Shown: positions 36,701 to 47,500, counted from the stretch's first letter. The stretch: DNA of 64,000 nt from Liolophura sinensis (GCF_032854445.1 NC_088301.1:37681187-37745186), one strand, 5' to 3'. The notes: generated from the letters alone by a model not told the origin. Made by a program: numbers and translations.

Positions 36701-39700
36701 TTACTATTATAATCCTGATCCATGTGTATATTTATTGATATAATGTCTTCATATTATGAAATTATGAAGAAATTGAAATCGGTAGTTTATAGGTGATCAG
36801 TATATCACTTTGAAGGTATTCCTGTTTAAATATTTCTGTTAGAAGTAACACCTTTTTTCGACATCTTGTTGCCAAACCACACAACTGCTTATGTAGAATC
36901 ACCAAATGTTCATATATATGATGTATATGGTGATCTATGGCTGGTGGGTGCAAATAAAAGTTTCACATTGGGGGAAGGATGCCCCTTCAAAGCATTTTCC
37001 TCCTCCCACATGTTGAAGACGTATGACCAGAATAATTTGAGGTGGAATCTGGCCTTTGAGGTTCTTATTTTGATTTTCGCAACAGCAGACTTCAAGACGG
37101 ACTATTAATAGAATACACCTACACTACTAATGCTAACTATTAAAAGTGTTGGTGGTTTGATAGATACAGAAAAATTGACAGATATTGAAGGAGACATTTA
37201 ACTGTATTATGCATGTATATAAATCAGCAACAGCATGGATTTAATAAGTGTACTGAGTATTTTTCAAGGTTTGTTTATTTATTTATTTATTTTTTTAAAG
37301 TTGCACTTTAAAACCCCAATTCTGTACTGTGCCATTAATCTCACAATCAGATCTCCAGCAGGTTAAGAGATACTTCTACATACTTACTTCTTTCGCATGA
37401 AACTGAAATGTATCACAGTCGCAGAAATAAATGCTACCATAATGTTAAAATATCTACCTGTTATTGAAACTTATTACATAGTATTGCATATTTTTCTGTT
37501 TTTTTTTGTTTTTTGTTCAGTTAATGAAGGTTGTGAATGGAAGCAATGAGCATGTGATGGCATTAGGGGCTAACTTCAGCATGGAAGCTGATTCACATTT
37601 AGTGTGTATACAGAATGATGACGGAAACTATCAGACTCAGGCCATAAATATACAGAACAAACCTCGAAAAGGTGAGATCATTGTGACTTCATATTTTCTA
37701 AGGTACAGATATATCAGAAAATACGTGAACTTACGGTGAATTTATTTACCATACATTTTGTAGACTTGTCAATTCGACTTTCAATCCCATGACTGCATTG
37801 AAATAATTTGTATCGGGTTTGGAAATACAATTTCTTAGGGAGCATGTTCAGAATGCAGTTGTTCAACATTAGTTATTTAATACATTAGGTTTTTCATATT
37901 TCTGTTAGATTTTTTTTTTTTCGTTCCTGCATGGCATTGTCACTGAACACTTGTGTAAGTAATGAGTTGTGCGCAGTTGGAAATGGTTTTCAAAAAAAGA
38001 ATGCATGAAATATCACCTCACGCTATTTTTGTAAGATTTGTTAAGTAAACTATCTCCAGTGTTAGAAATAAAACTACATGTGGAGTTAAATTGTTGTTTT
38101 AAAACTACACATGGAGTTAAATTGTTGTTTTCCAGTCCAGTATAATCTACGTGATTTTATCTCCTTTTTCATTCTTGTAGTCACGGGAGCCAGTTTTGTG
38201 GTGTTTAATGGAGCCTTGAAGACAGCATCTGGACTGACAGCCAAGTCGAGTATTGTGGAGGATGGACTGATGGTGCAGATCCCTCCTGACTCAATGGCTG
38301 CCCTGAAACAGTCCATCAAGGACATGAAGAACTACAGTATTGCCTGTGGCAGTGTGGGCTCAGCTAAACCTGATGAAGTGATCACCATCCAGTGGGTAGA
38401 AGACGACAGAACTGTCAATGTGGGGTATGACATTTCTTTTGTATCATCATTTTCTAGCTGCTATTTTTTTATATAGTTTATGAACAATTACCTCTAAAAG
38501 GCTTTGAATTACACAGTTCTTGCTTCTGGAAAACCGGTAAGTCTGCTTAAACATTGGTAATTTCGGCCATGCCTTGCTTTGCGGTCAGCATGAGAGGAAT
38601 AGGCCAAGTACTGGTCAGCCCGGTGTCAGTATAATATGAGTGGATGGGCGAATGGTGTTTAAATATGTTGGCATTGGGTCCAACCTGCTACAAGAAAATG
38701 TGATATGACAAATAATATTCACAACCACCTTAAACCCCAATCTGACAAACAAATTGTAAATCAGCTGAACCTGTGTGCAAGTTTTGCCAAGACCCTTTGA
38801 CATTGTCAGAAACATCCATACATGTTTACGGACTTCAGTCAGTCAGTCAGTCAGTCAGTGAGATGATTTGTTATCATTATTGCTCACCAGGACTTGCAAC
38901 TCCTCAGACCTTGAAAATCTTGCAATGCTTGCAATGCATTTGCCTACTACCTACTACCTCATATTGAATAACAGTATGAGCTATAAGTATTCATACTAAT
39001 GAAGTTATTTAGGTTGTTTTTGAAGTAAGTAGAAAGTGCTGCTGTCTGAAGAGTTATCTTACATAGAGGTAGAGTACTTTCCTCTATTAGTAGAGGGCTG
39101 ATTAGTTACGTTATGAAAATTGGACATACTATTTATACAGATATAATAAACTGCAAATGCTACACATTGTGTTGATGCCCGTTTACCTTATTTCTTCAAC
39201 CTATTCAGATCTTAACCTTGTTTTGTTTTAAGCGTATTTTAAGAACTTTTCTCTACCTAGACTGAACACATATTTGCTGTGAAGGCCCAGTGTTGCCAAT
39301 ACCAGTCAACATTAATTATTGCCTTAGTAAAAAAATTAAGGTTGATAAATTTCACCTAAACATACGAAAAGGTTGAAGAAAAAGGTTAATCATTTTTCAA
39401 AGCTACATAAGTTTTGCTTGTGTTGGAACAGAGTGAAGAGCCCTGTTGACAATATGAGCATGGATGGCATAGAAAGTCTGCACATTCACAATGGTACAGA
39501 CTATCTGGGAGAGAATCGTGTGATCCGCTGGACTGAGGTCTTTTTCATACAAAACAAAGACTCTGCCAAACTGGAGCCCATAGATTTGAGTCGCCTGGCA
39601 GAGTCCCTGGCCCAGGCCGGCTGTATAGCCCTTACTCCTCACCTGGATCAACTCAATGGAGCAGGACTCAACAAGATTGGATTACGAGCAACCATCCACT

Positions 39701-41161
39701 CGGATAGTGTAAGTTTATTGATGATCGAAGAAGTGAAAACAGTCTGTAATCATTCATTTTGGGTCCATCAAGCCAGTGAGTCCTTACACAAGAGTCACAT
39801 GGAACTTTCCAGAGGTCAGGTGATTTGCCTGGGTTTACTCCATGTGTAAAGGTGACTGTTATCTTATAAGTGAAAAAAAACTTGAGAATGTTGTGAAAAA
39901 ACAATGCAGATAGTAAGTAAATTAATAAATATACAGGGGTCATTCAAAATGTATCTAGTTACATTTTCAGGACTGTTTGGTAGTTGAGGATATACATGTG
40001 TGTAGGTTCATTGAGAGAGAGTATTTTGTTTGGAACTAAGGGTTTTTAGCTCACCCGTACGAAGTAAGGAGAGGTATTGTTAGAGGGAAAAGTGTTTGGG
40101 TGTGATTAAGCATTTTATCTCTAGCTATTTTACCAGATTTTTTGGGAGTGTCAAAAGTTAGACTTCATTTTCTCAGGTATACATATTATAGAAAACTTTC
40201 CATATCTATTTTAGTACGAGGAGCCTATGACCATGATGTCAGTGGTCAATGCTTGGGTGTGTCTAGACTTCCGCTGAATGTGTAAACCATGCATCAGCGA
40301 AGGCAAAGATAGTTGCCAGCTGAGTATTTGCTCAGCCGATCATAGGATTGCATTGACCACCCATGGTCAATTGTGGGTAGCGATTTGCATGTCAAAATTT
40401 GCTCCAGCGAGTTTTGAACTCCCCAAAAGGATTTTTTGTTTGTACTACCCTAGCTCAACAGTTGCTCAGCCATTCTTACAGGGGTGATGGACCCAAAACG
40501 AATGATTACAGACCGTTTGCAATTTGCATACAAAGACTATTGCCTACAATAATGTCTTTTACCACCGCAACGATTTACAACTCTAAAATGTACGAAGTCA
40601 CTGCTCTGCAATCTTCATGCATATGATAAACAATAATATGTATGACAGTGTGATAATTTTTGGCTTTTCACTTTGATTTAATAAGATCTTAGCACTATGT
40701 AATCAGAGAATAGTATCTGTGTGTAGTGTGATTCTACTTTATTTTGGTTTAGAGGACAGCTAGTATTTGAATGTATCACCTCACTTCAACATTATTCAGT
40801 TTTACGAACTGCTTAATCAGGCAATATACCAGTGTTTTCTGAATGCCTTGTCTTCATAAGAGCTGTGAAATAATATTGAAAACAGATGCTAAAAAGGTTT
40901 GTGTTAAGTTGTTTAATATGTGTATATGTTATGTGGGAAATATGTACATTCACATGTATATGCAAACGCATGTTAATTTGTCACTGTTTTCTTCTCTTTT
41001 TTCCATAGGTTGGGTACGAAGTTGGTTCTAATGGAGAGAAATTACCAGATATGTATATGAATGATTTGGACAATGAGTTGATTCCTGTAATACACAATGC
41101 TGCCTCACTAAATCAGGAGGGCCCAATCACTCTAGAGCTCATTTTCTACATTCTCAACTAG
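23976..41161 (+). CDS. ZFYVE9: SARA/endofin orthologue (FYVE-domain Smad anchor), 16 coding exons
   Basis: Endosomal scaffold of the SARA (ZFYVE9)/endofin (ZFYVE16) family. In known members the FYVE finger binds PI3P on early endosomes and the Smad-binding domain presents receptor-regulated Smads to TGF-beta-type receptors. Seen in order: start [17 protein letters not shown], typical of the family; a long Ser/Glu-rich region (exon 2); a FYVE domain split over exons 3-4 with [13 protein letters not shown] and ARVCVAC; a Smad-binding segment [16 protein letters not shown] (exon 5); and the conserved C-terminal domain (DUF3480 type) over exons 9-16, ending FYILN-stop. The 16 exons total about 4,459 nt (about 1,485 residues), between human SARA and endofin in size. 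All introns are GT-AG and phases agree throughout. Exon 2 carries a stop and frame changes, described separately. Whether this is a single pre-duplication orthologue of both vertebrate genes is inference. Confidence 0.93.
24253..26407 (+). CDS. ZFYVE9: SARA-like exon 2, large disordered region, frame disrupted
   Basis: Acceptor TGTTACAG at 24252; donor TTCAG|GTATGC at 26407, phase 1. It encodes low-complexity acidic, Ser/Thr-rich sequence typical of the poorly conserved half of SARA proteins, which is one giant exon in vertebrates too. From 24255 the frame is open to an in-frame TAG at 24408-24410, then continues in the same frame to 24830. Coding-like sequence then jumps frame at about 24760-24830, 25000-25018, 25255-25286, 25455-25475 and 25530-25570. 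From 25573 to the donor it is open for 278 codons. The lesions fall near short homopolymers. Sequencing or assembly error is my preferred reading, because every downstream exon is intact; real pseudogenisation or a mutant haplotype cannot be excluded. Confidence 0.8.
27949..28148 (+). CDS. ZFYVE9: SARA-like exon 3, first half of FYVE finger
   Basis: Acceptor ATTTTCAG; donor GGCAAG|GTGAGT, phase 0. It encodes a Gly/Pro linker and then the FYVE N-terminal half: WVPD (the WxxD motif), a CxxC pair, and [10 protein letters not shown], the basic PI3P-binding patch with the next zinc ligands. Confidence 0.95.
28796..28895 (+). CDS. ZFYVE9: SARA-like exon 4, second half of FYVE finger
   Basis: Acceptor GGTTTCAG; donor ACAG|GTAAAC, phase 1. 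It encodes VFCSTCC and later [11 protein letters not shown], supplying the last four zinc cysteines and the FYVE RVC motif. With exon 3, all eight ligands are present. Confidence 0.95.
30395..30541 (+). CDS. ZFYVE9: SARA-like exon 5, Smad-binding domain core
   Basis: Encodes [16 protein letters not shown] and, after a short linker, [10 protein letters not shown]. These are the conserved core of the SARA Smad-binding domain, the segment that wraps around the MH2 domain of Smad2/3 in characterised family members. The acceptor is weak (TTTGGCTAG at 30394) but is required by phase. Donor GAGG|GTGAGT, phase 1. Confidence 0.92.
30668..30722. repeat. AT microsatellite
   Basis: Tract of about 55 bp of TA dinucleotides with one G interruption, in the intron after exon 5, shortly before the assembly gap. 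Confidence 0.95.
31109..31308. other. Assembly gap (200 N)
   Basis: Exactly 200 consecutive N within the intron between SARA-like exons 5 and 6. The round number suggests a fixed-size gap placeholder. A short exon hidden here cannot be excluded, but exons 5 and 6 already join in phase. Confidence 0.98.
31755..31910 (+). CDS. ZFYVE9: SARA-like exon 6, post-SBD conserved stretch
   Basis: Acceptor GACTTGCAG; donor TTCAG|GTAAAA, phase 1. Encodes [20 protein letters not shown], which corresponds to the RR-x-WFADGI-type block that follows the Smad-binding domain in vertebrate SARA. Confidence 0.9.
32552..32674 (+). CDS. ZFYVE9: SARA-like exon 7, linker
   Basis: Acceptor CCCTTTGCAG; donor TCAAG|GTATAT, phase 1. 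Encodes a Ser/Pro-rich linker including [17 protein letters not shown]. It was accepted because length and phase join exons 6 and 8 without a break. Confidence 0.85.
33365..33418 (+). CDS. ZFYVE9: SARA-like exon 8, 54-nt small exon
   Basis: Acceptor TATTACAG; donor CAGA|GTAAGT, phase 1 on both sides. Encodes [17 protein letters not shown] and bridges the linker to the C-terminal domain. Confidence 0.85.
33930..33998 (+). CDS. ZFYVE9: SARA-like exon 9, start of C-terminal domain
   Basis: Acceptor TTTGTGCAG; donor AACT|GTAAGT, phase 1. Encodes [17 protein letters not shown], the first strand-like block of the conserved C-terminal domain. Confidence 0.9.
34431..34595 (+). CDS. ZFYVE9: SARA-like exon 10, C-terminal domain
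   Basis: Acceptor GCTTTCCAG; donor AAAG|GTAAGA, phase 1. Encodes [19 protein letters not shown] followed by a [10 protein letters not shown] block, clearly matching the family C-terminal domain. Confidence 0.93.
34660..35690. repeat. Possible transposon-derived block in intron 10
   Basis: Both edges carry runs of a CTTGAAA / CTCCTTGAA motif (34668-34770 and 35612-35655), with CCTGTACGAACC at the right edge. This resembles a terminal sequence I associate with dispersed animal repeats. No coding capacity and no clear terminal inverted repeat were seen. Confidence 0.35.
35872..36096 (+). CDS. ZFYVE9: SARA-like exon 11, C-terminal domain
   Basis: Acceptor TTTATGTAG; donor AGAT|GTGAGC, phase 1. 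Contains [19 protein letters not shown] and [14 protein letters not shown], among the strongest matches to vertebrate SARA and endofin in the window. Confidence 0.95.
36426..36613 (+). CDS. ZFYVE9: SARA-like exon 12, C-terminal domain
   Basis: Acceptor TTTACAG; donor GGAT|GTAAGT, phase 0. Encodes [19 protein letters not shown], nearly identical to vertebrate family members. Confidence 0.95.
37521..37671 (+). CDS. ZFYVE9: SARA-like exon 13, C-terminal domain
   Basis: Acceptor TTTTGTTCAG; donor AAAAG|GTGAGA, phase 1. Encodes [20 protein letters not shown], a hallmark of the family. Confidence 0.95.
38070..38131. repeat. 31-bp tandem duplication
   Basis: AAACTACATGTGGAGTTAAA and the bases after it are repeated after 31 bp with one difference, immediately upstream of exon 14. 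Confidence 0.85.
38181..38424 (+). CDS. ZFYVE9: SARA-like exon 14, C-terminal domain
   Basis: Acceptor TTCTTGTAG; donor GTGGG|GTATGA, phase 2. Encodes [17 protein letters not shown], then [14 protein letters not shown] and ITIQWVEDD. The donor could shift by one base, but phase 2 is the choice that joins to exon 15. Confidence 0.93.
38545..38725 (+). repeat. Diverged SINE body fragment in intron 14
   Basis: The stretch GTCAGCATGAGAGGAATAGG, then a CTGGTCAGCCCGG-TCAGTATAAT block and CCTTAAACCCCAA, parallels the body and tail of the SINE at 17337-17694. The tRNA-like head is missing. It lies in sense orientation between SARA-like exons 14 and 15. Confidence 0.6.
38838..38862. repeat. GTCA tetranucleotide microsatellite
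   Basis: About six GTCA units in intron 14. Confidence 0.85.
39432..39708 (+). CDS. ZFYVE9: SARA-like exon 15, C-terminal domain
   Basis: Acceptor TTGGAACAG; donor GATAGT|GTAAGT, phase 0. Encodes [12 protein letters not shown] and the [11 protein letters not shown] segment. Confidence 0.93.
41009..41161 (+). CDS. ZFYVE9: SARA-like exon 16, terminal exon with stop
   Basis: Acceptor TTTCCATAG. Encodes [20 protein letters not shown] and ends ELIFYILN with TAG at 41159-41161, the family's usual C-terminus. Confidence 0.95.
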   Translation, partial: VGYEVGSNGEKLPDMYMNDLDNELIPVIHNAASLNQEGPITLELIFYILN

Positions 41162-42410
41162 CTGCTCTGGCAAGGAGACTGAGAATTGCTTGTGTGTGAG
41201 GCTATATTGCCAGGTGTGCCATGATTCGTATCAGGCTGTGAAATTTTGGTATAATGGAAGAGAGAGAGAACATATTGAGTGCATCCAATCCTAACGGGCA
41301 CCAAGTGGTTTTCAAAGATTATCTAATTTCAATGGGAAAGCAATACACTTTTGGCATCCCCATTTTCTACATTAGTTATTTTTATTTCTGGTCAACTTTT
41401 GGATTGAGGCTGTGTGGACAAACTATTTCTATTCCCTATTGATAAGGGTTTTGTGGATTCCCACAATTTATTTGAATTAGGAAACTGTTAATTAATAGAT
41501 AATTAATAGTTGTGTGTACGTGTATGCATTTGTAGAAGCTGTCCTTGTGGATAAGCGTACATACATGTAGGCTCTAACTATTAACGTTTGCAAAAAAAAT
41601 CTTAATCCACTAATATTCCTGTTGGCTGATGACAGATTCATTTGCAAAAAGTAAATAACAAAGTCACGACTTCTACATGTATTGGATTGCCTGTGTGGTT
41701 TTTGGCATGTCTCAGGTCACTCTGCCATGTTTGCAAACCTATTGGGGATTATTACAAAGATTCTGTTGCCTTAGGTCAATTTGTGAAGCCTTCAGATTAT
41801 GCATCACTCTTGGTGCTAATCTACGGCAGAGCAATTCATTGAGAGCTGCATTTTTTTCCCTTCTGTTTTGACAGCCTAAAGTGTTTCTTTGAAAATCATT
41901 CCAAAATACTGTTGATAAGCTGGTGTAGTATATTAAAACTATTACACTGATCAATAGGTGTGCAGTGACACTGGGATGTGAGATAATGCATGTGATTCAG
42001 GTACTCAACTGCCTGTGTGACTTGTGACTTCAGTTTAATACCTTTGGCAATACATCAGAAGGGGCTGAAAATTACACGACTGCATTTTGAAATTGTAAGA
42101 TAAGGGTGGAAATCTAGCCCTGATCGCAGAGGACACCAGACCAGTTACCTTGAAGATAATCCAGATAAAACCTCAGTTGTATTCCAGAGTTTCAACTATA
42201 TTATAATACTAGGTGTTGGTGCCTAAGTATGTAATGAAACAAATACAGTACATGTCATGAAATGAAGCAGGACAAACAAATACAGTACATGTCATGAAAT
42301 GAAGCAGAAAATTTGTCCTGCTTTTCAAGATAGATAATAACCAAGGATACTCAAACTCGTCTGATGATACTTTTTGTCTTCTGAAAATAAACTTCGTATT
42401 TCCTCAAGAA
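41162..42410 (+). other. ZFYVE9: Probable 3' UTR of SARA-like gene
   Basis: AT-rich non-coding sequence after the stop codon. The first canonical AATAAA is at 42386-42391, followed by GT-rich sequence; an ATTAAA at 41932-41937 is a possible earlier site. The true cleavage point is unknown. It contains the 37-bp duplication listed at 42238-42308. Confidence 0.45.
42238..42308. repeat. 37-bp tandem duplication
   Basis: ACAAATACAGTACATGTCAT and following bases occur twice, 37 bp apart, essentially identical. The identity points to a recent slippage or duplication within the probable 3' UTR. Confidence 0.9.
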
Positions 42411-43416
42411 AATGTGCTGTGCACATGATTAAGAACACCAGATGTTACCATACATGTTGGCATATTTATAGGAGTGCTATATTACTAATGTACGCATGAT
42501 TGAGACTCCAGTGGGCTTCAAAGGTAAAATTACCTGACTTTTACAAACACATCTCGACCCAAAACAATGCCCGTCTGCAGAACCCGCAAAGATGATAGAT
42601 GTCTTGACAGTTAATAGTTGGCGATATCGATAGATATCTTCTCTTTGAACATGCAAAACCTTCGAGATATTCATTCATGGTTGAGCATAACTTCCATGAA
42701 AAAACAAAACGCAGGCAAATGCGATTTTTTCAAAGAATTGTTGCATTGGAAATGGTTTGTTTTTTCTCTTTGTGGCATGTACTTGTAGCATACAGCAGAA
42801 TGATCACTGTAATAGTTGGAACTTAGGAAGGAAAGTCCTAGGAACTTGTGTCAGACATGCTAATGAGAGACTTCGCTACTTGGTATTTCGATGAAGGCCT
42901 TTAATTTATGGTTAAAGGAAAAATGTGATTACAGTGCCAACTATAAAAGAAATTAGAGAAAACCAAATGCATGTTATTGAGTGGTAGAATGGGATATATG
43001 GAGGATGTTTAACCTAACCTGTCGTTGTTGGAAGTCTGTGATGTGGGTTATGGTGACATCACTGAACCCAGGCACCACGCACAACTATCCTATGGCTCAT
43101 GGATTAAAACATCAGCCTTAACACAAAGATCATTCGTATTCTTGATTTCCAAACACACATTTGCTTGCTTCATTTCAATTTTTTCCTTTAAAATTTTTTA
43201 AGAATCTTTGTGAAAATACCATATTTATTACCTGCTTTTTAAGTGAGATTAGTTTATTTCCAGCATGGTGTAATTGTTATTGTTATACATACATCTTTAT
43301 ATTGTACATGTTTCGTGTTTAAAATAGTTTTGACACTAGTTTGTCCTATGTCTGTGTGCACTTATGAAGATAGTGGACAAAGGAGAATTTGAAAATATAG
43401 GAAAGGATTTCAGCAG
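42411..43416. other. Downstream flank of SARA-like gene, nothing recognised
   Basis: No coding signal; part could belong to an extended 3' UTR. Confidence 0.4.
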
Positions 43417-43474
43417 TTTTTTTTTATTTTATTTTTTTTTTCGTTTTTTTTTTTTTTTTGTTTGTTTTTTTTTC
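43417..43474. repeat. T-rich low-complexity tract
   Basis: Mostly T with a few G, A and C interruptions. Confidence 0.95.
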
Positions 43475-44236
43475 AATCATCTAGCCAGCGGATTGTTCCT
43501 AGTGCTTAAAGATAATGGGTCATGCAACCCAGTATAGCAACCGTTCTTTGCGTATTTATGGTCATGTGAAATTTGGTTTCCGAAATTTTGATCTTCTAAT
43601 GATGATTATGTAAAGTGACATATTTTGGATATGTCAGTTATATACACATATAACCCAGAATGTTTATCTGTGAGTTCGTTGATAGATATATTTAGTAAAT
43701 GTTTAACAGTGTACAATGTTGGATAATAACAAATATCCACGTGTTAACAATATTTGAATGTGAAGATGTTTTCGACGTAAGCTGTTAACCGTTAGGTTGT
43801 TTGTGTACAGAAAGGGGCTGGATATAAACTGGTTAATTATACAACAAATATATATCATATAGGCACCTATTTCTGAATTCCCTGGGAAGAGTGCTTCATT
43901 GTCATAAAAACATATGTCCGAATAAATTAACTTAATCTGCCACTCTCCAAGATTTTGTGTGTTTTCATTTTCTATGTCTGTGTGAGTTTGTGGTAACATA
44001 CAGTTTGTCAGTCTTTAAGTGACAAATTCAAGGTATTCTTTAGTACATGATAAGGGTTTGACTCTTTCCTCGTATAATAGGTCTATAATGAGTCTTGCTT
44101 TGTCGGGCCTTGTAAAATTTAAGTCGGGCCTCATTTAAATTTAAAATCTGGTACAATGCGTCTTTGTGCTGTTTACAGTTATACCCTTATGCCATACAAG
44201 GATCCGACCATGGATGAAATATTTTGTTGTCAAGTG
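43475..44236. other. Intergenic, nothing recognised
   Basis: No supported feature. Confidence 0.45.
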
Positions 44237-44392
44237 GTACGTGAGAAGGTCTCCCAGCAACCTGCGGATGGTCGTGGGTTTCCACCGGGTTTTGCCGGTT
44301 CCCTTCCACCATAATGCTGGCCGCCGTCGTGTAAGTGCAATATTCTTGAGTACGGCGTAAAACACCAATCAAATAAATAAATAAATTGTTGT
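44237..44392 (+). repeat. Truncated SINE (second family) with intact 3' tail
   Basis: CAACCTGCGGATGGTCGTGG, then CTGGCCGCCGTCGTGTAAGTG, TTCTTGAGTACGGCGTAAAA, and an AATCAAATAAATAAATAAA tail. It is 5'-truncated: the tRNA-like head present in the 1844-2016 copy is missing. Confidence 0.85.
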
Positions 44393-45442
44393 GAAGTGTT
44401 ATCACTCCTTATGCAATGTGCATGGTGACAATGCATCTGATGCAATTCCAATGTTTAGTAGCGTTTCCGATGAATCTGTAGCAGAAGGGTGAGATATTAA
44501 TGGGATTTCAATCAACATTTTCAATAGCAATAGAGCGCGGAAATCGGGACTTCTGTATATTCGAGGATGCAGAAAACTGACAATGCACGAAAATATACTT
44601 TTGCCTAACCACAACGAATGACAACTCCCATGCATCTATCGTACATAGTCCACACCAGAAGGTTGGAAACTAGAATTAAATTGACCTTAATGTGGATGAG
44701 TGGTTGTTTCTTCAATGATGACATTGCATTGCAGACCTATCGTCCGGTACCTTCATATAACATATAGTGGCACATCGACTCCTTTATGTTTGGAATAATA
44801 AAACAAGGTGGTAATCTAACTGACTAATAAACTATTAGTGTCGGGAAAGCTGTTTGGATTTATTCCGGAACGTCACCTGATCGGCATCTTATCGATCTGA
44901 TATTGGTGACAGGCTCTCCACTCATATAGGAAAAAGCAGAGCGTGATAACCACAGGCGCTCAAATCCAGTCCTCAAACCATCTAGGGCTATTATTTGCTC
45001 GAATCCACCATTCGAATTTTTTCGAATATTTGAACAGTATTGTTATTATTATGTATTGCGGTAGGACAACTCCAATTTCGACTCACGTCAGCAACAAGCA
45101 AACAAAGAAATAACTACAAAATGCATAAAAGGAGGGTGTAACTTGGCCCAGAACCCTTTAAGTCTCATGGATTTGGACCGAGAAAATTTACACAGGTGAT
45201 TCTAGAGTAAATTACATTTATTTAAAGGGCGTCAAGAATTTCATATTGTTTTCAGTTTGATGACTGAGCATTGTGATTAAGACTGAATTTTTGAAGAACC
45301 TTACATGCAAGACATTTTGCTTTATAGTGTATATATAGAACAGTCAAATTTGAAGAAATTATGATGGTTTCCAAAGAATACTCGAGGGTAGAAGATACAT
45401 TGTAAACTAGCCAGTTAGGACTAATAAACTATAATGTTTAAT
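44393..45442. other. Intergenic, nothing recognised
   Basis: No supported feature. Confidence 0.45.
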
Positions 45443-45600
45443 TATTTGATTGGTGTTTTACGCCGTACTCAAGAATATTCCACTTATGCGACGGCGGCCA
45501 GCATTATGGTGGTTTGAAAGCGGGCAGAACCCGGGGGAAACCCACAACCATCCACAGGTTGCTGGCGGACCTTCCCACGTACGACCGGAGATAGAGGCTA
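45443..45600 (-). repeat. Truncated SINE (second family)
   Basis: Plus strand reads GATTGGTGTTTTACGCCGTA and ACGGCGGCCAGCATTATGG, the reverse complement of the 44237-44392 copy. It extends to a CTTCCCACGTACGACCGG block before truncation. Confidence 0.85.
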
Positions 45601-45690
45601 GGTGGATAGTATACAATGTACTCATGCATTAATGTGTACCGTTGGACATCATAGTAGTTTACACTCAAATAATTAACCTGTTAATTTTAA

Positions 45691-45892
45691 TAGAAAGTCT
45701 GGTGTCTGAGTGATGGTGAGTATTCTGCTATTGCAGAAGGCTTATCTGTTAAACCTAACACACATATAACATATTCTATAATTTCAGCATAAATATTCTA
45801 TTAGATTAACAGGATGTTATGATGAATATGACAGAATATTATGTTAAAATAACAGAATACATTCTAGCATCACTCAGACAACAGACTTTCTA
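45691..45892. mobile_element. 202-bp MITE-like element with terminal inverted repeats
   Basis: The ends TAGAAAGTCTGGTGTCTGAG (left, plus strand) and its near-exact reverse complement at 45868-45892 form about 25-bp inverted repeats with a mismatch. A TA stands at each outer edge, compatible with TA target duplication. The interior is AT-rich with repeated ATTCTG/CAGAAT motifs and no coding capacity. Tc1/mariner-type mobilisation is an inference from the TA. Confidence 0.7.
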
Positions 45893-47254
45893 GTAGAATC
45901 AAGAGATGAAGTTTGGAATGTATGTGTTTCAGGTCAGGGGAATATCTTGAGTAGTGGGTTATACGTTTTCATCAGTCTCTATTCACAACTCCTGAGACAC
46001 ATCAAAACGTTTTCCTCACGCTGTGCAGATAGGAAGATTTCCTATCTATATCGAAGAATTAAACATCAAACAATATTTCTCTCTAAACTGTACTCCACAG
46101 GATGTCTCCATGGCACCCACTCTCCACCAGGATGGTTCCATTTGCGGATGTAACATTTTACTAAGTTGGCAGCCGAATTCCTCTGTCTCGAACGTCTTCT
46201 TAAAGCCTTGGCAGCGCATGACATCAGGTTTTGGCATATTCTTTGTTAATATCCCAAACCCTCATATCAGCGCTCTGCCAAGGGTTTTTTTTTATAGTTA
46301 TTTTTAAAACCTGTACCAATACTCAAATGTCACTAAATGTGGTATTTTGTACAGATTTAAGCATCCAAGGTTTTGAATTTCATCCAGCCATAAATGGACC
46401 AGAGTCTCTGCCCACTAATGCACTCCAGAAATTTATACAAAATAAAACAAAATCCTGTATTCAAGGCTACGCCACGCTGTTGTCGTAGCTCTGGTTTTAT
46501 GCCGTATGTCTTTAACAAACGTACATAGTTAACGAACATTTTTTGTTCTTGTTGTTAATGTATATACACTTGCATTGTGTGTCGACACCACCAGTAGTCT
46601 TCATACAACATTCCGTTAGAAGCTTTGCCTTTCCGTTACATAATGCAAGGGAAAAGCCCAGGACAATGGGTTATATAAGCATCCATATTTATTAGCAAGC
46701 AGTGAGTAGTTCCTTGATAATAACATGTATCCGACTTACTAATTATTCATAGCTGAGTTTGAAATTTGATTTGACTGCCATATCTTTTATATCGTATCCT
46801 TATATAAACCAGGGTTATGATGCTGGAGTGTCATTAATTTTCCTCTAGACCCGACCCCTTTGCATTTTTTCATGTTAAGGTTTATTCTAAATCAATGACA
46901 TCTAATAAACTGCAAGTAACCACAGTGCAGGCTTTGTTATTTTATTCTGCTGAACCTCTGGTGGTAAGGGGGCATGTTATTTGCTACTATTTAAGCATTT
47001 GCATGAACAGTTAGAATCAAAGCCAATTATCACACTCTCCTTGCTGCTATGTTTTTACTATTCGATGCTGTGTTTTATATCACCAGAATAACTAGCGTCT
47101 TCCATTTATCCTAGAAAACTGGTGGCAGCTTTTTACATGTTACCGGACATATATACATAATTATTTCTCATATTACTTTTGTACCTGATGTCAGTGTATG
47201 TTGTTTAGGAAATGGTATTGCGATTTCTAAAGTATACATCAAAACAGGCGTTGC
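45893..47254. other. Intergenic, nothing recognised
   Basis: Short frames around 45947-46490 show no conserved pattern. A block near 46986-47027 resembles 61559-61600 (both contain GCATTT-CATGAACAGTTAGA). Confidence 0.4.
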
Positions 47255-47500
47255 CACGAGGCCAATTCCCAAGACAACGTTTAAACACAAGCCACTAAAG
47301 AACTTAGGAAGTATGTAAAGTACGAAATTAGGAAGTAATTTCTAAGAGTCAGAGCAGTCAAGAGTTTTTAATGCCTGATGTTGGAAAGACTCAAAGCAGC
47401 CATGAATTAAATCGATATCCAAATTGTGTTCCATGCTTGTACTATAACATTCTTGTCTGTATAATCAAAATAGGTAAGCCTATTTCAGTTGCGCTTTGAT
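47255..47500 (-). repeat. Dispersed repeat, fragment of the 2237/57530 family
   Basis: Shares AGGCCAATTCC, GAGTCAGA-CAGTCAA and ATGTTGGAAAGA in the same order with 57530-57760, and is likewise in opposite orientation to the 2237-2740 copy. Confidence 0.6.

Noticed and set aside
39933-39980. ACAGGGGTCATTCAAAA resembling a mariner end
   Set aside because: No matching inverted end or transposase nearby; too short to support.
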